Assembly: GCF_013364275.1 (NCBI RefSeq)
Contig: NZ_CP054932.1
Location: forward strand, 4,774,001 to 4,838,000
Reading direction: 5' to 3'
From: Actinomadura sp. NAK00032
Lineage (GTDB): Bacteria; Actinomycetota; Actinomycetes; Streptosporangiales; Streptosporangiaceae
DNA: 64,000 bases
Made by a program: the position numbers and the translations under genes. This document shows, in pieces, positions 31,212-39,969 of this stretch. The notes below the pieces were generated by a model. It was not told the DNA's origin. It was given only the letters and a program-made list of their open reading frames with translations, and ran no database searches. Positions within the stretch are counted from its first letter, which is position 1, and the number at the start of each line of letters is the position of its first letter.

Positions 31212-32423
31212 ATGATCGAGTGGTCCGAGGAAGACCTGATGATCCGGGACGCCGTGCGCGGCTGGATCGACGCCGAGGTCCGGCCCAACCTGGACGCGCT
31301 GGAGTCGGGCGAGATGCCGCCCTACGACCTGCTGAGGGGGCTGTACAAGACGTTCGGCATGGACGAGATGGCGCGCTCGTCCTTCCACGCCCGCATCGCC
31401 AAGGAGCGCGAGGGCGCGGCGCGGGAGTCCGGGGACGAGGAGCGCCCGGGCGGCGGCGGCGCCGCGATGACCATGATCCCGGTCATCGAGCTGTGCAAGG
31501 TCGCGCCCGGCCTGGTGTCGGCGATGGGCGTCGGGCTCGGCCTCGCCGCCGGGACGATCATGAAGCGCGGCACCCCCGAGCAGAAGGAGCGCTGGGCGCT
31601 GCCGCTGCTCACCATGGAGAAGGTCGGCGCCTGGGCCATCACCGAGCCCAACTCCGGCTCGGACGCCTTCGGCGGCATGCAGGCCACCGCCAGGAAGGAC
31701 GGCGACGAGTACGTCATCAACGGCGGTAAGACGTTCATCACCAACGGCCCCTACGCCGACACGATCGTCTTCTACTGCAAACTCGACGACGGGCGGGACC
31801 CCCGCGACCGGGAGATCCTGACGTTCGTCCTCGACCGGGGCATGGAGGGCCTGGAGCAGAGCAGGCCGCTGCGCAAGATGGGCCTGCACTCCTCCCCCAC
31901 CGGCGAGCTGTTCCTCAACGACGTCCGCGCCGGCGCCGACCGCCTGCTGACCTCCGGCTCGCAGGGCGGCAAGGAGTCGGCCAAGCAGAACTTCGTCACC
32001 GAGCGCGCCGGCGTCGCCGCGATGGCCCTCGGCGTCATCGAGGAGTGCCTGAAGCTGTCGGTCGAGTACGCCAAGACCCGCGAGCTGTGGGGCCAGCGCA
32101 TCGGCGACTTCCAGCTCATCCAGCTGAAGCTGGCCAAGATGGAGGTCGCGCGGCTCAACGTCCAGAACCTGGTGTTCCGGCACATCGAGATGCAGCGGGC
32201 CGGGCGGCCGATGACGCTCGCCGAGGCGTCCGCGATGAAGCTGTACGCGGCGCAGGCCGCCAGCGAGGTCGCGCAGGAGGCGGTGCAGCTGTTCGGCGGC
32301 AACGGCTACATGAGCGAGTACCGCGTCGAGCAGCTCGCCCGCGACGCCAAGTCGTTCCAGATCTACGCGGGCACCGACGAGATCCAGGTGACGCACATCG
32401 CCCGCGACCTGCTGTCGCGCTGA
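31212..32423 (+). CDS. Acyl-CoA dehydrogenase
   Basis: A 403-residue FAD enzyme with the family features AWAITEPNSGSDAFGGMQATA (FAD and substrate contact), TFITNGPYADTIVFYCK, the helical C-terminal domain QLIQLKLAKMEVARLNVQNLV, and VQLFGGNGYMSEYRVEQLARDAKSFQIYAGTDEIQ. It oxidises an acyl-CoA to the enoyl-CoA and passes electrons to ETF. The substrate is not set; a short-chain substrate would link to crotonyl-CoA from lysine degradation, but this is only proximity. ATG 31212 is chosen because homologues start just before IEWSEEDLMIRDAVRGWID. Confidence 0.95.
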   Translation: MIEWSEEDLMIRDAVRGWIDAEVRPNLDALESGEMPPYDLLRGLYKTFGMDEMARSSFHARIAKEREGAARESGDEERPGGGGAAMTMIPVIELCKVAPGLVSAMGVGLGLAAGTIMKRGTPEQKERWALPLLTMEKVGAWAITEPNSGSDAFGGMQATARKDGDEYVINGGKTFITNGPYADTIVFYCKLDDGRDPRDREILTFVLDRGMEGLEQSRPLRKMGLHSSPTGELFLNDVRAGADRLLTSGSQGGKESAKQNFVTERAGVAAMALGVIEECLKLSVEYAKTRELWGQRIGDFQLIQLKLAKMEVARLNVQNLVFRHIEMQRAGRPMTLAEASAMKLYAAQAASEVAQEAVQLFGGNGYMSEYRVEQLARDAKSFQIYAGTDEIQVTHIARDLLSR

Positions 32424-32494
32424 CCCCGCGCGTCCGGCACCGGAAAGACGGCTCCCGCCGCGAACTTCCGCGGCGGCGCCGGCATCGGACAGGT

Positions 32495-32526
32495 GGGGGG
32501 CGGGCGAGGGCGATCGCCCGCCCCCC
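32495..32526 (+). terminator. Terminator after acyl-CoA dehydrogenase
   Basis: A 12-bp GC stem, GGGGGGCGGGCG with CGCCCGCCCCCC, has an 8-base loop. It lies 72 bases after the dehydrogenase stop and just before the next promoter. Confidence 0.75.
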
Positions 32527-32544
32527 AGGGCCGGTGGCCCTTTC

Positions 32545-32580
32545 TGGACAGCCGACGATGGGGACTGGATACTCACAGCC
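32545..32580 (+). promoter_or_regulatory. Housekeeping-sigma promoter giving a leaderless FHA mRNA
   Basis: TGGACA (32545-32550), a 17-base spacer and GATACT (32568-32573) match the principal sigma consensus well. Seven bases separate the -10 from ATG 32581, so transcription should start at the start codon. This is the clearest such promoter in the window. Confidence 0.75.
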
Positions 32581-33120
32581 ATGGACGGTCAGGGCTCATT
32601 CCCGGTGAGAGCGTCCGACACGCAGCGGGACCGGGCCCTGCGCGTCCTGAGCGACCGTGTGGCCGAGGGCCGGATGTCGGACGAGACGTTCGAGCGCCGC
32701 GTCGACCAGGTGCTGCGGGCGCGCAGCCAGGCCGAGCTGGCCGACATCGTGCACGACCTCCCCCCGCAGAACCGCGTCCTCGACCGGCTGACCGGCCTGG
32801 TGTCGTCGGTGTCGCAGGTGACCGCGCGGATCGAGGCGGCCTGGCGGGCGCCGCGGCTGCCGCGCTTCATGCTGCCGCCCGCGGAGCTGAAGCGGATCGT
32901 CGTCGGCCGCGCCCCCGCCTGCCAGTTCATCCTCACCGACCTCACCGTCTCCCGGTTCCACGCCGAGATCTACCGGGCCGGGGACGGCTGGATGATCTCC
33001 GACCTCGGGTCGATGAACGGCACCCGGGTGAACGGCTGGCGGCTGACCGGCCCGGTCCGGCTGCGGCCCGGCGACGAGGTCGGCTTCGGCAACGCCAGCT
33101 TCGTCGCCACCGCGCCCTGA
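32581..33120 (+). CDS. DUF1707 and FHA domain protein
   Basis: A 179-residue protein. Residues 10-60 (RASDTQRDRALRVLSDRVAEGRMSDETFERRVDQVLRARSQAELADIV) are a DUF1707 domain. Residues 105-177 are a forkhead-associated domain with GRAPACQF, the phosphothreonine-binding SRFHAEI, and LGSMNGTRVNGWRL. FHA domains bind phosphothreonine, so this protein probably reports on a serine/threonine kinase such as PknB, although no kinase gene is near. The DUF1707 helix is often found near membranes or in small regulators. It has no membrane segment. Confidence 0.92.
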   Translation: MDGQGSFPVRASDTQRDRALRVLSDRVAEGRMSDETFERRVDQVLRARSQAELADIVHDLPPQNRVLDRLTGLVSSVSQVTARIEAAWRAPRLPRFMLPPAELKRIVVGRAPACQFILTDLTVSRFHAEIYRAGDGWMISDLGSMNGTRVNGWRLTGPVRLRPGDEVGFGNASFVATAP

Positions 33121-33199
33121 CGCGCCGCTCCCCGACGCCCCCGCCCCCACTCCCGAGCCGCCGCTCCCCGCCGCCGGCCGTCCGGGACCGGCCGGGGTC

Positions 33200-33257
33200 T
33201 TGACGTCTTCGTCAAAAGTCCTTACTTTCTCCTCCAAGTTAGGAAACCTTCTTAACT
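33200..33257 (+). promoter_or_regulatory. Promoter and ROK-type operator of the sugar operon
   Basis: TTGACG (33200-33205), a 17-base spacer and TACTTT (33223-33228) form a good promoter. Its -35 lies in a perfect inverted repeat, TTGACG-TCTT-CGTCAA (33200-33215). Just downstream, AGTTAGGAAACCTTCTTAACT begins at 33237; this imperfect palindrome resembles AGGAAA/TTTCCT operators of actinobacterial ROK repressors. It lies between the start point and the GTG start of the ROK gene, which fits autoregulation. Confidence 0.65.
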
Positions 33258-33270
33258 CGGAGGAGCCGCC

Positions 33271-34512
33271 GTGCCCAGCCCGTCCGTCCCGGGGACCCCC
33301 AGCCTGCTGCGGGCCATCAACGACCGCGCCGCGCTGGAGGCGCTGCTCGCCCGGGGACCGCTGACCCGGCCGCAGATCTCCGACCTCACCGGGCTGTCCA
33401 AGCCGACCTCCTCGCAGCTGCTCGCCCGGCTGGAGGCGGCCGGCCTCGTCGTCCGGGACGGGATCCGGGAGGGCCTGCCCGGCCGCACCGCCGAGCTGTA
33501 CCGGATCAACGGCGCCGCCGCGCACGTCGCCGGCGTCGACGTCACCCCGGCGCGGATCCGGGCCAGCGTCGCCGACCTGGCCGGGACCGTCGTCGGCGAG
33601 CACACCCTCGCCACCCCCGCGCGCACCGGCGTGGACGCCGTCGCCCGCACCGCCGAGGCGCTCGACGGCGCCGCCGCCGCGGCCGGGCTGGCCCGCACGG
33701 CGCTCGCCCGCGCCGTCATCGGCATCCAGGGCGCCGTCGACCCCGCCACCGGGCGGCTCGGCTACGCCGCGCACATCCCCGGCTGGCACATCCCCGACCT
33801 GGTCGCCGTCCTCGGCCACGGCCTCGGCGTGCCCGTCGCCATCGAGAACGACGTCAACCTCGCCGCGCTGGCCGAGCAGGCCCGCGGGCAGGCGGCGCCG
33901 CGGGCCGGCGGCGCCCGCGACTTCGTGCTGCTGTGGGTCGCCGACGGCGTCGGCATGGCCGTCGTGCTGAACGGCGCGCTGCACCGCGGCGCGACCGGCG
34001 GCGCCGGCGAGATCGGCTACATGCCCGCCGTGGGCGCCCCGCTGATGCGCGGCGTCCGCCGCACCCACACCGGCGGCGTGCACAGCCTCACCGGCGGCAG
34101 CGCCGTGCTGAAGCTGATGCGCGAGCACGGCTTCCGGGGGCGCGACGCAACCACCGCGCTCGGACGCGCCGCCGCCGACGTCGAGTCCGGCCCCGCCACC
34201 GGCAAGCGCACCGCCAGCGACGCGGGCGCGCGCGCGGAACGCGCCCTCACCGAACTGGCGACCCGGCTCGGCGCCACCCTCGCCACCGTCGTGGCCGTCA
34301 TCGACCCCGCACTCGTCGTCCTCACCGGCGACGTCCTGCGCGCCGGAGGGGAACCGCTCCGCGCGCGCGTCGAACAGCACCTGCACAGCCTGACGATGCC
34401 GCGTCCCCGGGTGCGGCTCAGCACCGTCGAGGGCAATCCCGTCCTGGCCGGGGCGCTCCAGCAGGCACTCACGGAGACCCGCGACGAGGTCTTCTCCACC
34501 ACCGTCCCCTGA
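33271..34512 (+). CDS. ROK-family transcriptional regulator
   Basis: A 413-residue repressor. The N-terminal winged helix-turn-helix is LEALLARGPLTRPQISDLTGLSKPTSSQLLARLEAAGLV; the ROK domain follows with VAGVDVTPARIRASVADLAG, ENDVNLAALAEQARG and ATGGAGEIGYMP. The usual CXCGXXGC zinc cluster is missing: the equivalent region reads GVRRTHTGGVHSLTGG, so it probably lacks the structural zinc and may be purely regulatory. GTG 33271 follows CGGAGGAG. It heads the oligosaccharide ABC operon and should respond to the imported sugar or its phosphate. Confidence 0.92.
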   Translation: MPSPSVPGTPSLLRAINDRAALEALLARGPLTRPQISDLTGLSKPTSSQLLARLEAAGLVVRDGIREGLPGRTAELYRINGAAAHVAGVDVTPARIRASVADLAGTVVGEHTLATPARTGVDAVARTAEALDGAAAAAGLARTALARAVIGIQGAVDPATGRLGYAAHIPGWHIPDLVAVLGHGLGVPVAIENDVNLAALAEQARGQAAPRAGGARDFVLLWVADGVGMAVVLNGALHRGATGGAGEIGYMPAVGAPLMRGVRRTHTGGVHSLTGGSAVLKLMREHGFRGRDATTALGRAAADVESGPATGKRTASDAGARAERALTELATRLGATLATVVAVIDPALVVLTGDVLRAGGEPLRARVEQHLHSLTMPRPRVRLSTVEGNPVLAGALQQALTETRDEVFSTTVP

Positions 34513-34555
34513 CCCCCGTACCGCACGCCCTCCCCCACCCCCAAGGAGGACCGCA

Positions 34556-35872
34556 GTGCCCACCACCCTCCCACGCCGCCTCACCGCAGCCTTCGCCACC
34601 GTGTTCCTCGCCGCCGGCTGCACCGCCGGCGGCGACTCCTCCGGCGGCCCCGAGGCCGACGCGAAGCAGACCATCGAGGTCTGGCACGGCTGGAGCGCCC
34701 CGCACGAGGTCAAGGCCTTCGAGGACGCCGTCGCCGGGTTCAACAAGGCCCACCCCAACATCACCGTCAAACTCGTCAAGGGCCAGACCGACGAGCGCAT
34801 CACCAACGCCATCCGCGGCGGCAACCCGCCCGACGTGGTGTCGTCGTTCACCACCGACAGCGTCGGCCAGTGGTGCCAGAGCGGCGCCTGGCAGAACCTC
34901 GCCCCCTACATCGCCAAGTCCGAGCTGGACCTGAACCAGTTCCCCAAGGCCGTGCAGCAGTACACCCAGTACAAGGGCGTCCGGTGCGCGATGCCGCTGC
35001 TGGCCGACGCCTACGGGCTCTACTACAACAAGAAGCTGATGAAGGGCGAGCAGCCGCCCAAGACGATGGGCGAGCTGACCGCGCTGGCCAAGAAGCTCAC
35101 CGTCCGCGCCCCCGACGGCACCATCGAGGTCGCCGGGTTCATGCCGTCCGTCCAGTACTACGAGCACCAGACCCAGCACCTCGCGCCCCAGTTCGGCGTG
35201 ACGTGGCTGACGCCCGGCGGCACGGCGAACTTCGCCGCCGACCCCGCCGTCACCGCGTACCTGAAGTGGAACAAGAGCCTCATCGACTGGTACGGCTACG
35301 ACAACGTCAAGAAGTTCCTGCGCTCGATGGGCCAGGAGTTCGAGTCGTCCAACCCCTTCCAGAAGGGGAAGGTCGCGATGGCCGTCGACGGCGAGTGGCG
35401 CACCAAGTTCATCCAGGAGGAGGCTCCGGGCCTCGACTACGGCACCGCGCCCGCACCCGTCTCCGACGACCGCGCCGCCGCCTACGGCGGCGGGTTCCTC
35501 ACCGGCACCGTCGTCGGCATCCCGCGCGGCGCCGAGCACGCGCAGGCCGCCTGGGAGTTCGTCCGCTACCTCAGCACCGACACCGGAGCGCTGGTCACGT
35601 TCGCCAACGCGCTCGGCAACGTGCCGTCCACGATCCCGGCGCTGTCGTCGCCGCAGCTGAAGCTGCCGCCGCAGTTCCGCACGTTCCTCGACGTGTTCAA
35701 GAACCCCAACAGCACCACCGCGCCGCCGACGCCCAACGGCAACGACTACATCGTGCGGTTCCAGAAGTTCGTCCAGGACGAATGGGAGCCCGGCAAGGTC
35801 GGCGACCTGCCCGCCGCGCTGAAGCGGCTCGACGGCGAGGTCGACGGCTCCCTCAAGCTCGCCGGAGGCTGA
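34556..35872 (+). CDS. Sugar ABC transporter substrate-binding lipoprotein
   Basis: A 438-residue binding protein starting at GTG 34556 behind AAGGAGG. The signal peptide ends in the lipobox FLAAGC, with the acylated Cys near residue 22. The mature part is a family 1 solute-binding protein: IEVWHGWSAPHEVKAFEDAVAGFNKAHPNI, GGNPPDVVSSF, YGLYYNKKLM and AMAVDGEWRTKFI. It is anchored outside the membrane and hands a sugar to the two following permeases. Ligand is not predictable; GH4 and kinase partners suggest a di- or oligosaccharide. Confidence 0.95.
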   Translation: MPTTLPRRLTAAFATVFLAAGCTAGGDSSGGPEADAKQTIEVWHGWSAPHEVKAFEDAVAGFNKAHPNITVKLVKGQTDERITNAIRGGNPPDVVSSFTTDSVGQWCQSGAWQNLAPYIAKSELDLNQFPKAVQQYTQYKGVRCAMPLLADAYGLYYNKKLMKGEQPPKTMGELTALAKKLTVRAPDGTIEVAGFMPSVQYYEHQTQHLAPQFGVTWLTPGGTANFAADPAVTAYLKWNKSLIDWYGYDNVKKFLRSMGQEFESSNPFQKGKVAMAVDGEWRTKFIQEEAPGLDYGTAPAPVSDDRAAAYGGGFLTGTVVGIPRGAEHAQAAWEFVRYLSTDTGALVTFANALGNVPSTIPALSSPQLKLPPQFRTFLDVFKNPNSTTAPPTPNGNDYIVRFQKFVQDEWEPGKVGDLPAALKRLDGEVDGSLKLAGG

Positions 35873-35875
35873 CCG

Positions 35876-36853
35876 GTGGCCCCCGGCTCGCTGCGCCTCC
35901 CGCTCCCGGGGGCGCGGACCGGGACGGCGGCGGCGCGGGCGCGCCGCCGCCGGCGCCTGCGCGTCCTGGCGTTCCTGTCCCCCTGGCTGGCCGGGTTCGG
36001 GCTGTTCTTCGCCTACCCGCTCGCCGCCACCGTCTACTTCTCCTTCACCCGCTACGACCTGTTCAGCCTGGAGTTCACCGGCCTGGACAACTACGCCTAC
36101 CTGCTGCACGACCGCGAGGCGTGGACGGCGATGCGGAACACGCTGTGGCTGGTGGCCGTGCTCGTCCCCCTCCGGGTGCTGTTCGGGCTCGGCGTCGCCC
36201 AGCTCCTCACCCGGATCAGGCGCGGCGGGAACCTGCTGCGCGCCGTCCTGTACCTGCCGTACCTGATCCCGCCGGTGTCGGCCACGGTCGCGTTCGTGTT
36301 CCTGCTCAACCCCGGCACCGGCCCGTTCCCGGCCCTCGCCGAGCGGCTCGGGTTCACGCTGCCGGACTTCTTCAACGACGCCGCCTGGGCCAAGCCCGGC
36401 CTCACCCTGCTCGCCCTGTGGGCGGTCGGCGACGTGATGATCATCATGCTGGCGGCGCTGCTGAACGTGCCCGCCTCGCTGTACGAGGCCGCCGCCATCG
36501 ACGGCGCCGGCGCCTGGTCGCGGTTCCGGCACATCACGCTGCCGTCCATCTCCCCCGTGCTGGCGTTCTCCGCCGTCACCGGCGTCATCGAGGCGCTCCA
36601 GTACTTCACCCAGCCGATGGTGGCGGGCAAGGTCGCCTCCGGGCGCGCCGACCTGCCCGGCACCCAGTACGCGCCCGGCTACCCCGACGGGTCCACGCTG
36701 ACGTTCCCGCAGTGGCTCTACGACCAGGGGTTCCGGCAGTTCAACATGGGCTACGCGTGCGTGCTCGCGCTGGTCATGTTCGCCACCGCGATGCTGTTCA
36801 CGCTCGTCCTGCTGCGCCGGTTCCGCGCGTTCAGCGGGGAGGAGGCCCGATGA
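35876..36853 (+). CDS. Sugar ABC transporter permease (first)
   Basis: A 325-residue MalF-type permease with a basic cytoplasmic N-terminus, six membrane segments, and the EAA loop EAAAIDGAGAWSRFRHITLPSISP that contacts the ATPase. GTG 35876 follows GGAGG in the end of the previous gene. It couples by ATGA to the second permease. The operon has no ATPase gene of its own; it probably uses a shared MsiK-type ATPase, for which two candidates lie at 42586 and 47584. Confidence 0.94.
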   Translation: MAPGSLRLPLPGARTGTAAARARRRRRLRVLAFLSPWLAGFGLFFAYPLAATVYFSFTRYDLFSLEFTGLDNYAYLLHDREAWTAMRNTLWLVAVLVPLRVLFGLGVAQLLTRIRRGGNLLRAVLYLPYLIPPVSATVAFVFLLNPGTGPFPALAERLGFTLPDFFNDAAWAKPGLTLLALWAVGDVMIIMLAALLNVPASLYEAAAIDGAGAWSRFRHITLPSISPVLAFSAVTGVIEALQYFTQPMVAGKVASGRADLPGTQYAPGYPDGSTLTFPQWLYDQGFRQFNMGYACVLALVMFATAMLFTLVLLRRFRAFSGEEAR

Positions 36854-37680
36854 CCCGCGGAGGCCGGGCGCGCCGCGCCCTGCAGTGGGTCGCGGTGCAC
36901 GCCGTCGCCGTCGCCCTCGCCGTGATGTTCCTGGCGCCGCCGGCGTTCATGCTGCTGACCGCGGTGATGTCGGACCGGCAGGCGCTCAGCGGCGACCTGT
37001 GGCCGGACGGCTGGCACCTCGCGAACTTCGCCGACGTGTTCAGCGGCGACATGGTCCGCTGGACGGTCAACAGCACCGTGTACGCGGCCCTGTCGACGGT
37101 GTTCATGCTGGTGTCCAGCGTCCCGGTGGCGTACGCGCTGGCGCGGTTCCGGTTCCGGGGCCGCAACGCCGCGTTCGTCGTGGTGATCGCGGCGATGATG
37201 CTGCCGCCGCAGGTCACCATGGTGCCGCTGTACATCGTGTGGGCGCGGCTCGGCCTCACCGGCACGCTGTGGCCGCTGATCATCCCGCAGCTGTTCGGGG
37301 ACGCGTTCTCGATCTTCCTGCTGCGCCAGTTCCTCGTGACGATCCCCCGCGAGTACGCCGACGCCGCCCGCGTGGACGGCTGCGGGGAGCTGCGCACGAT
37401 GCTGCGGGTCGTGCTGCCGATGGCGAAGCCGGCGCTGGCCGCGGTCGCGCTGTTCCAGTTCTTCTACTGCTGGAACGACTACTTCCGGCCGCTGGTGTAC
37501 GCCGACCCCGACCACTGGACGCTCGCGATCGGCGTCGCCACGTTCCGCGCCGCCCACCACGTGGAGTGGAACCTCACCATGGCGGCGACGCTGCTGACGA
37601 TCCTGCCGGTGCTCGTGGTGTTCATGCTCGCCCAGCGGGTGTTCATCCAGGGTGTGACGTTGACGGGAGTGAAGGGTTGA
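36850..37680 (+). CDS. Sugar ABC transporter permease (second)
   Basis: A 276-residue MalG-type permease. The first segment is VALAVMFLAPPAFMLLTAVMS, the core VAYALARFRFRGRNAAFVVVIAAMMLPPQVTMVPLYIVW, and the EAA-like loop is YADAARVDGCGELRTMLRVVLPMAKPALAAVALF. It ends with a conserved FIQGVTLTGVKG. The stop overlaps the TTG start of the GH4 gene. It forms the channel with the preceding permease. Confidence 0.94.
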   Translation: MTRGGRARRALQWVAVHAVAVALAVMFLAPPAFMLLTAVMSDRQALSGDLWPDGWHLANFADVFSGDMVRWTVNSTVYAALSTVFMLVSSVPVAYALARFRFRGRNAAFVVVIAAMMLPPQVTMVPLYIVWARLGLTGTLWPLIIPQLFGDAFSIFLLRQFLVTIPREYADAARVDGCGELRTMLRVVLPMAKPALAAVALFQFFYCWNDYFRPLVYADPDHWTLAIGVATFRAAHHVEWNLTMAATLLTILPVLVVFMLAQRVFIQGVTLTGVKG

Positions 37681-38948
37681 AGCTGACGGTCATCGGGGGC
37701 GGGTCCACCTACACCCCCGAACTGGTCGAGGGGATCGCGGCGGCGCGGGCCGCGCTGCCGGTGTCGGAGCTGGTGCTCGCCGATCCCGACGCGCGGCGGC
37801 TGGAGCTCGTCGGCGGCCTCACCCGGCGGATGCTGGCCCGCGCCGGGCATCCCGCGCGGGTCGTCGCCGCGGAGGTCGCCACCGCGGGCGACCTCGACGC
37901 GGCGGTGGCGGACGCGGCGGTCGTGCTGCTGCAGCTGCGGGTCGGCGGGCAGGCCGCCCGGCACGTCGACGAGACACTGCCGCTGGCGTGCGGCTGCGTC
38001 GGGCAGGAGACGACCGGCGCCGGCGGCCTGGCCAAGGCGCTGCGCACCGTCCCGGTCGTGCTGGACATCGCCGCGCGCGTCGCCGCCCGCGCCCCCGACG
38101 CGTGGATCATCGACTTCACCAACCCGGTCGGCATCGTCACCCGCGCGCTGCTGGACGCCGGGCACCGCGCCGTCGGGCTGTGCAACGTCGCGATCGGGTT
38201 CCAGCGGCGCGCGGCGGCGCTGCTCGGCGTCGAGCCCGGCCGGATCGGCCTCGGGCACGCCGGGCTCAACCACCTCACCTGGGTGCGGTCGGTGCGGCGC
38301 GACGGCAAGGAGGTGCTGCCGGAGCTGCTGGACCGGTTCCCCGGCGAGCTCGCCGCGATCTCCGGGCTGCCCGCGCCGTTCCTGCGCGGGCTCGGCGCCG
38401 TCCCGTCCTACTACCTGCGCTACTTCTACGACCACGACCGCGTGGTGGAGGAGCAGCGCGGCGCGCGGTCGCGGGCCGAGGACGTCGCGGCGCTCGAGCG
38501 GGACCTGCTCGCCCAGTACGCCGACCCCGCCCTGGACACCAAGCCCGCCCGGCTCGCCGAGCGCGGCGGCGCGTTCTACTCCGAGGCGGCGGTGCGGCTC
38601 GCGGTGTCGCTGCTGGCCGGCCGCGGCGACGTGCAGGTCGTGAACGTCCGCAACCACGGGACGCTGCCGTTCCTGGACGACCGCGCCGTCATCGAGGCGC
38701 CGGCGCGGATCACCGCGTCCGGCGCGGTGCCGCTGCCCGTCCCGGCCGTCGAGCCGCTGTTCGCGGGGCTGATCGCGCACGTGTCCGGCTACGAGGAGCT
38801 GGCCCTGGACGCGGCGCTGCGCGGCGGCGTCGACCGGGTCGCCGCCGCGCTGCTCGCGCACCCCCTCGTCGGGCAGCGCGAGCCGGCCGAGCGGCTCGCC
38901 CGCGACCTGGTCGCCGCCAACCGCGCGCACCTGCCGTGGGCCGCGTGA
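37677..38948 (+). CDS. GH4-family glycosidase (6-phospho-beta-glucosidase type)
   Basis: A 423-residue NAD- and manganese-dependent GH4 enzyme. It starts at TTG 37677, overlapping the permease stop, because the nucleotide motif KLTVIGGGSTYTPELVEGI follows directly. Other signatures are IIDFTNPVGIVTRALL, CNVAIGFQ (metal-binding Cys region), GHAGLNHLTW and VVNVRNHGTLPFLDD. GH4 enzymes cleave by an oxidation-elimination route, often on 6-phospho sugars. No PTS gene is present, so either the kinase next door phosphorylates the sugar or this member acts on an unphosphorylated substrate. Confidence 0.92.
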   Translation: MKLTVIGGGSTYTPELVEGIAAARAALPVSELVLADPDARRLELVGGLTRRMLARAGHPARVVAAEVATAGDLDAAVADAAVVLLQLRVGGQAARHVDETLPLACGCVGQETTGAGGLAKALRTVPVVLDIAARVAARAPDAWIIDFTNPVGIVTRALLDAGHRAVGLCNVAIGFQRRAAALLGVEPGRIGLGHAGLNHLTWVRSVRRDGKEVLPELLDRFPGELAAISGLPAPFLRGLGAVPSYYLRYFYDHDRVVEEQRGARSRAEDVAALERDLLAQYADPALDTKPARLAERGGAFYSEAAVRLAVSLLAGRGDVQVVNVRNHGTLPFLDDRAVIEAPARITASGAVPLPVPAVEPLFAGLIAHVSGYEELALDAALRGGVDRVAAALLAHPLVGQREPAERLARDLVAANRAHLPWAA

Positions 38949-39937
38949 TGGCCGCAGCCCCGGGCGTGCTCGTCGCCGTGGACGGCGGCAACAGCAAGAC
39001 CGACGCGGCGGTGCTGAGCACCGGCGGGGAACTGCTCGCCACCGCGCGCGGCGGCGGCTTCCACCCGCAGGCGGGCGGGCTCGACGCCGCGCTGGACGCG
39101 CTGGACGCGGTGGTCGCCGCCGCGCTGCGCGACGCGGGCGCCGGGCCCGGCGACGTCGCGCACCTCGCCGCCTACATGGCCAACGTCGACCTGCCGGACG
39201 AGGAGGAGCGGCTGGAGAAGCTGCTGCTGGCCCGCGGCGCCGCACCGGGCGTCACGGTCGGCAACGACACCTTCGCGCTGCTGCGCACGGCCGCCACCGA
39301 GGGGTGGGGCGTCGCCGTGGTGTGCGGCGCCGGGATCAACTGCGCGGGCGTCGCGCCGGACGGCCGCACCGCCCGGTTCCCCTCCCTCGGCGACCACACC
39401 GGCGACTGGGGCGGCGGCGCCGCGCTCGGCCGGGCCGCGCTGTGGCACGCCATCCGCGGCGAGGACGGCCGCGGCCCCGCGACGGCGCTGACCGCGGCGG
39501 TCGCCGCGCACTTCGGCGTGGACCGCGCCCTCGACGTCGGCCTCGGCATCCACCTCGGGGAGATCGCCCAGGGCCGGCTCACCGGCCTCGCGCCCGTCCT
39601 GCTGGACGCCGCCGAGGCCGGGGACGCGGTCGCCGGGCGGGTCGCGGCGCGGCTCGCCGAGGAGGTCGCCGTCCTCGGCTCGGTGGCGCTGCGGCGCCTC
39701 GGGCTGCTGGACACCCCCGCCGACGTGGTGCTCGGCGGGGGCGTCCTGGCCGCCCGCCGCCCGCCGCTGATGGACGCCGTCGCCGCCCGCTACGCCGACC
39801 TCGCCCCCCGCGCCCGGCTCCTGGTCCCCGAAGACCCCCCGCTGCTCGGCGCGGCGCTGCTCGCCCTCGACCACGTCGGCGCGCCGCCGGCCGCCCACGA
39901 CACGCTCCGGGCCACGTTCCGCCGCCGCCGGCCTTGA
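38948..39937 (+). CDS. BadF/N-acetylglucosamine-kinase-like sugar kinase
   Basis: A 329-residue actin-fold ATPase, coupled to GH4 by TGATG. The phosphate-1 motif is VLVAVDGGNSKTDAAVLST; VGNDTFALLRTAATEGWGVAVVCGAGINCAGV carries phosphate 2, and ADVVLGGGVLAARRP the adenosine motif. GDHTGDWGGGAALGRAALW is typical of N-acetylglucosamine kinases of the BadF/BadG/BcrA/BcrD clan. Together with GH4 it suggests the imported sugar is an amino-sugar- or glucose-containing disaccharide that is phosphorylated after entry. It is the last gene of the operon. Confidence 0.88.
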   Translation: MAAAPGVLVAVDGGNSKTDAAVLSTGGELLATARGGGFHPQAGGLDAALDALDAVVAAALRDAGAGPGDVAHLAAYMANVDLPDEEERLEKLLLARGAAPGVTVGNDTFALLRTAATEGWGVAVVCGAGINCAGVAPDGRTARFPSLGDHTGDWGGGAALGRAALWHAIRGEDGRGPATALTAAVAAHFGVDRALDVGLGIHLGEIAQGRLTGLAPVLLDAAEAGDAVAGRVAARLAEEVAVLGSVALRRLGLLDTPADVVLGGGVLAARRPPLMDAVAARYADLAPRARLLVPEDPPLLGAALLALDHVGAPPAAHDTLRATFRRRRP

Positions 39938-39948
39938 CGTTGTAAGGT
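39934..39948 (+). promoter_or_regulatory. Operator-like motif before the LLM oxidoreductase
   Basis: TTGACGTTGTAAG (39934-39946) resembles the inverted repeat before the P450 and RNB genes, and it overlaps the stop of the kinase gene. TAAGGT (39943-39948) could be a -10 with a start point near 39955. Confidence 0.35.
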
Positions 39949-39969
39949 TCGGCCGGGGAGGGCAGAGGC

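Noticed and set aside
31212..32423. Acyl-CoA dehydrogenase as a member of the lysine pathway
   Set aside because: It is separated from kamA by the P450 and DUF3616 genes and has its own operator-like site; proximity alone is not enough.
37677..38948. Alternative upstream start for the GH4 gene in the longer open frame
   Set aside because: The upstream part overlaps the permease gene in another frame and lacks homology; the nucleotide-binding motif starts directly after TTG 37677.
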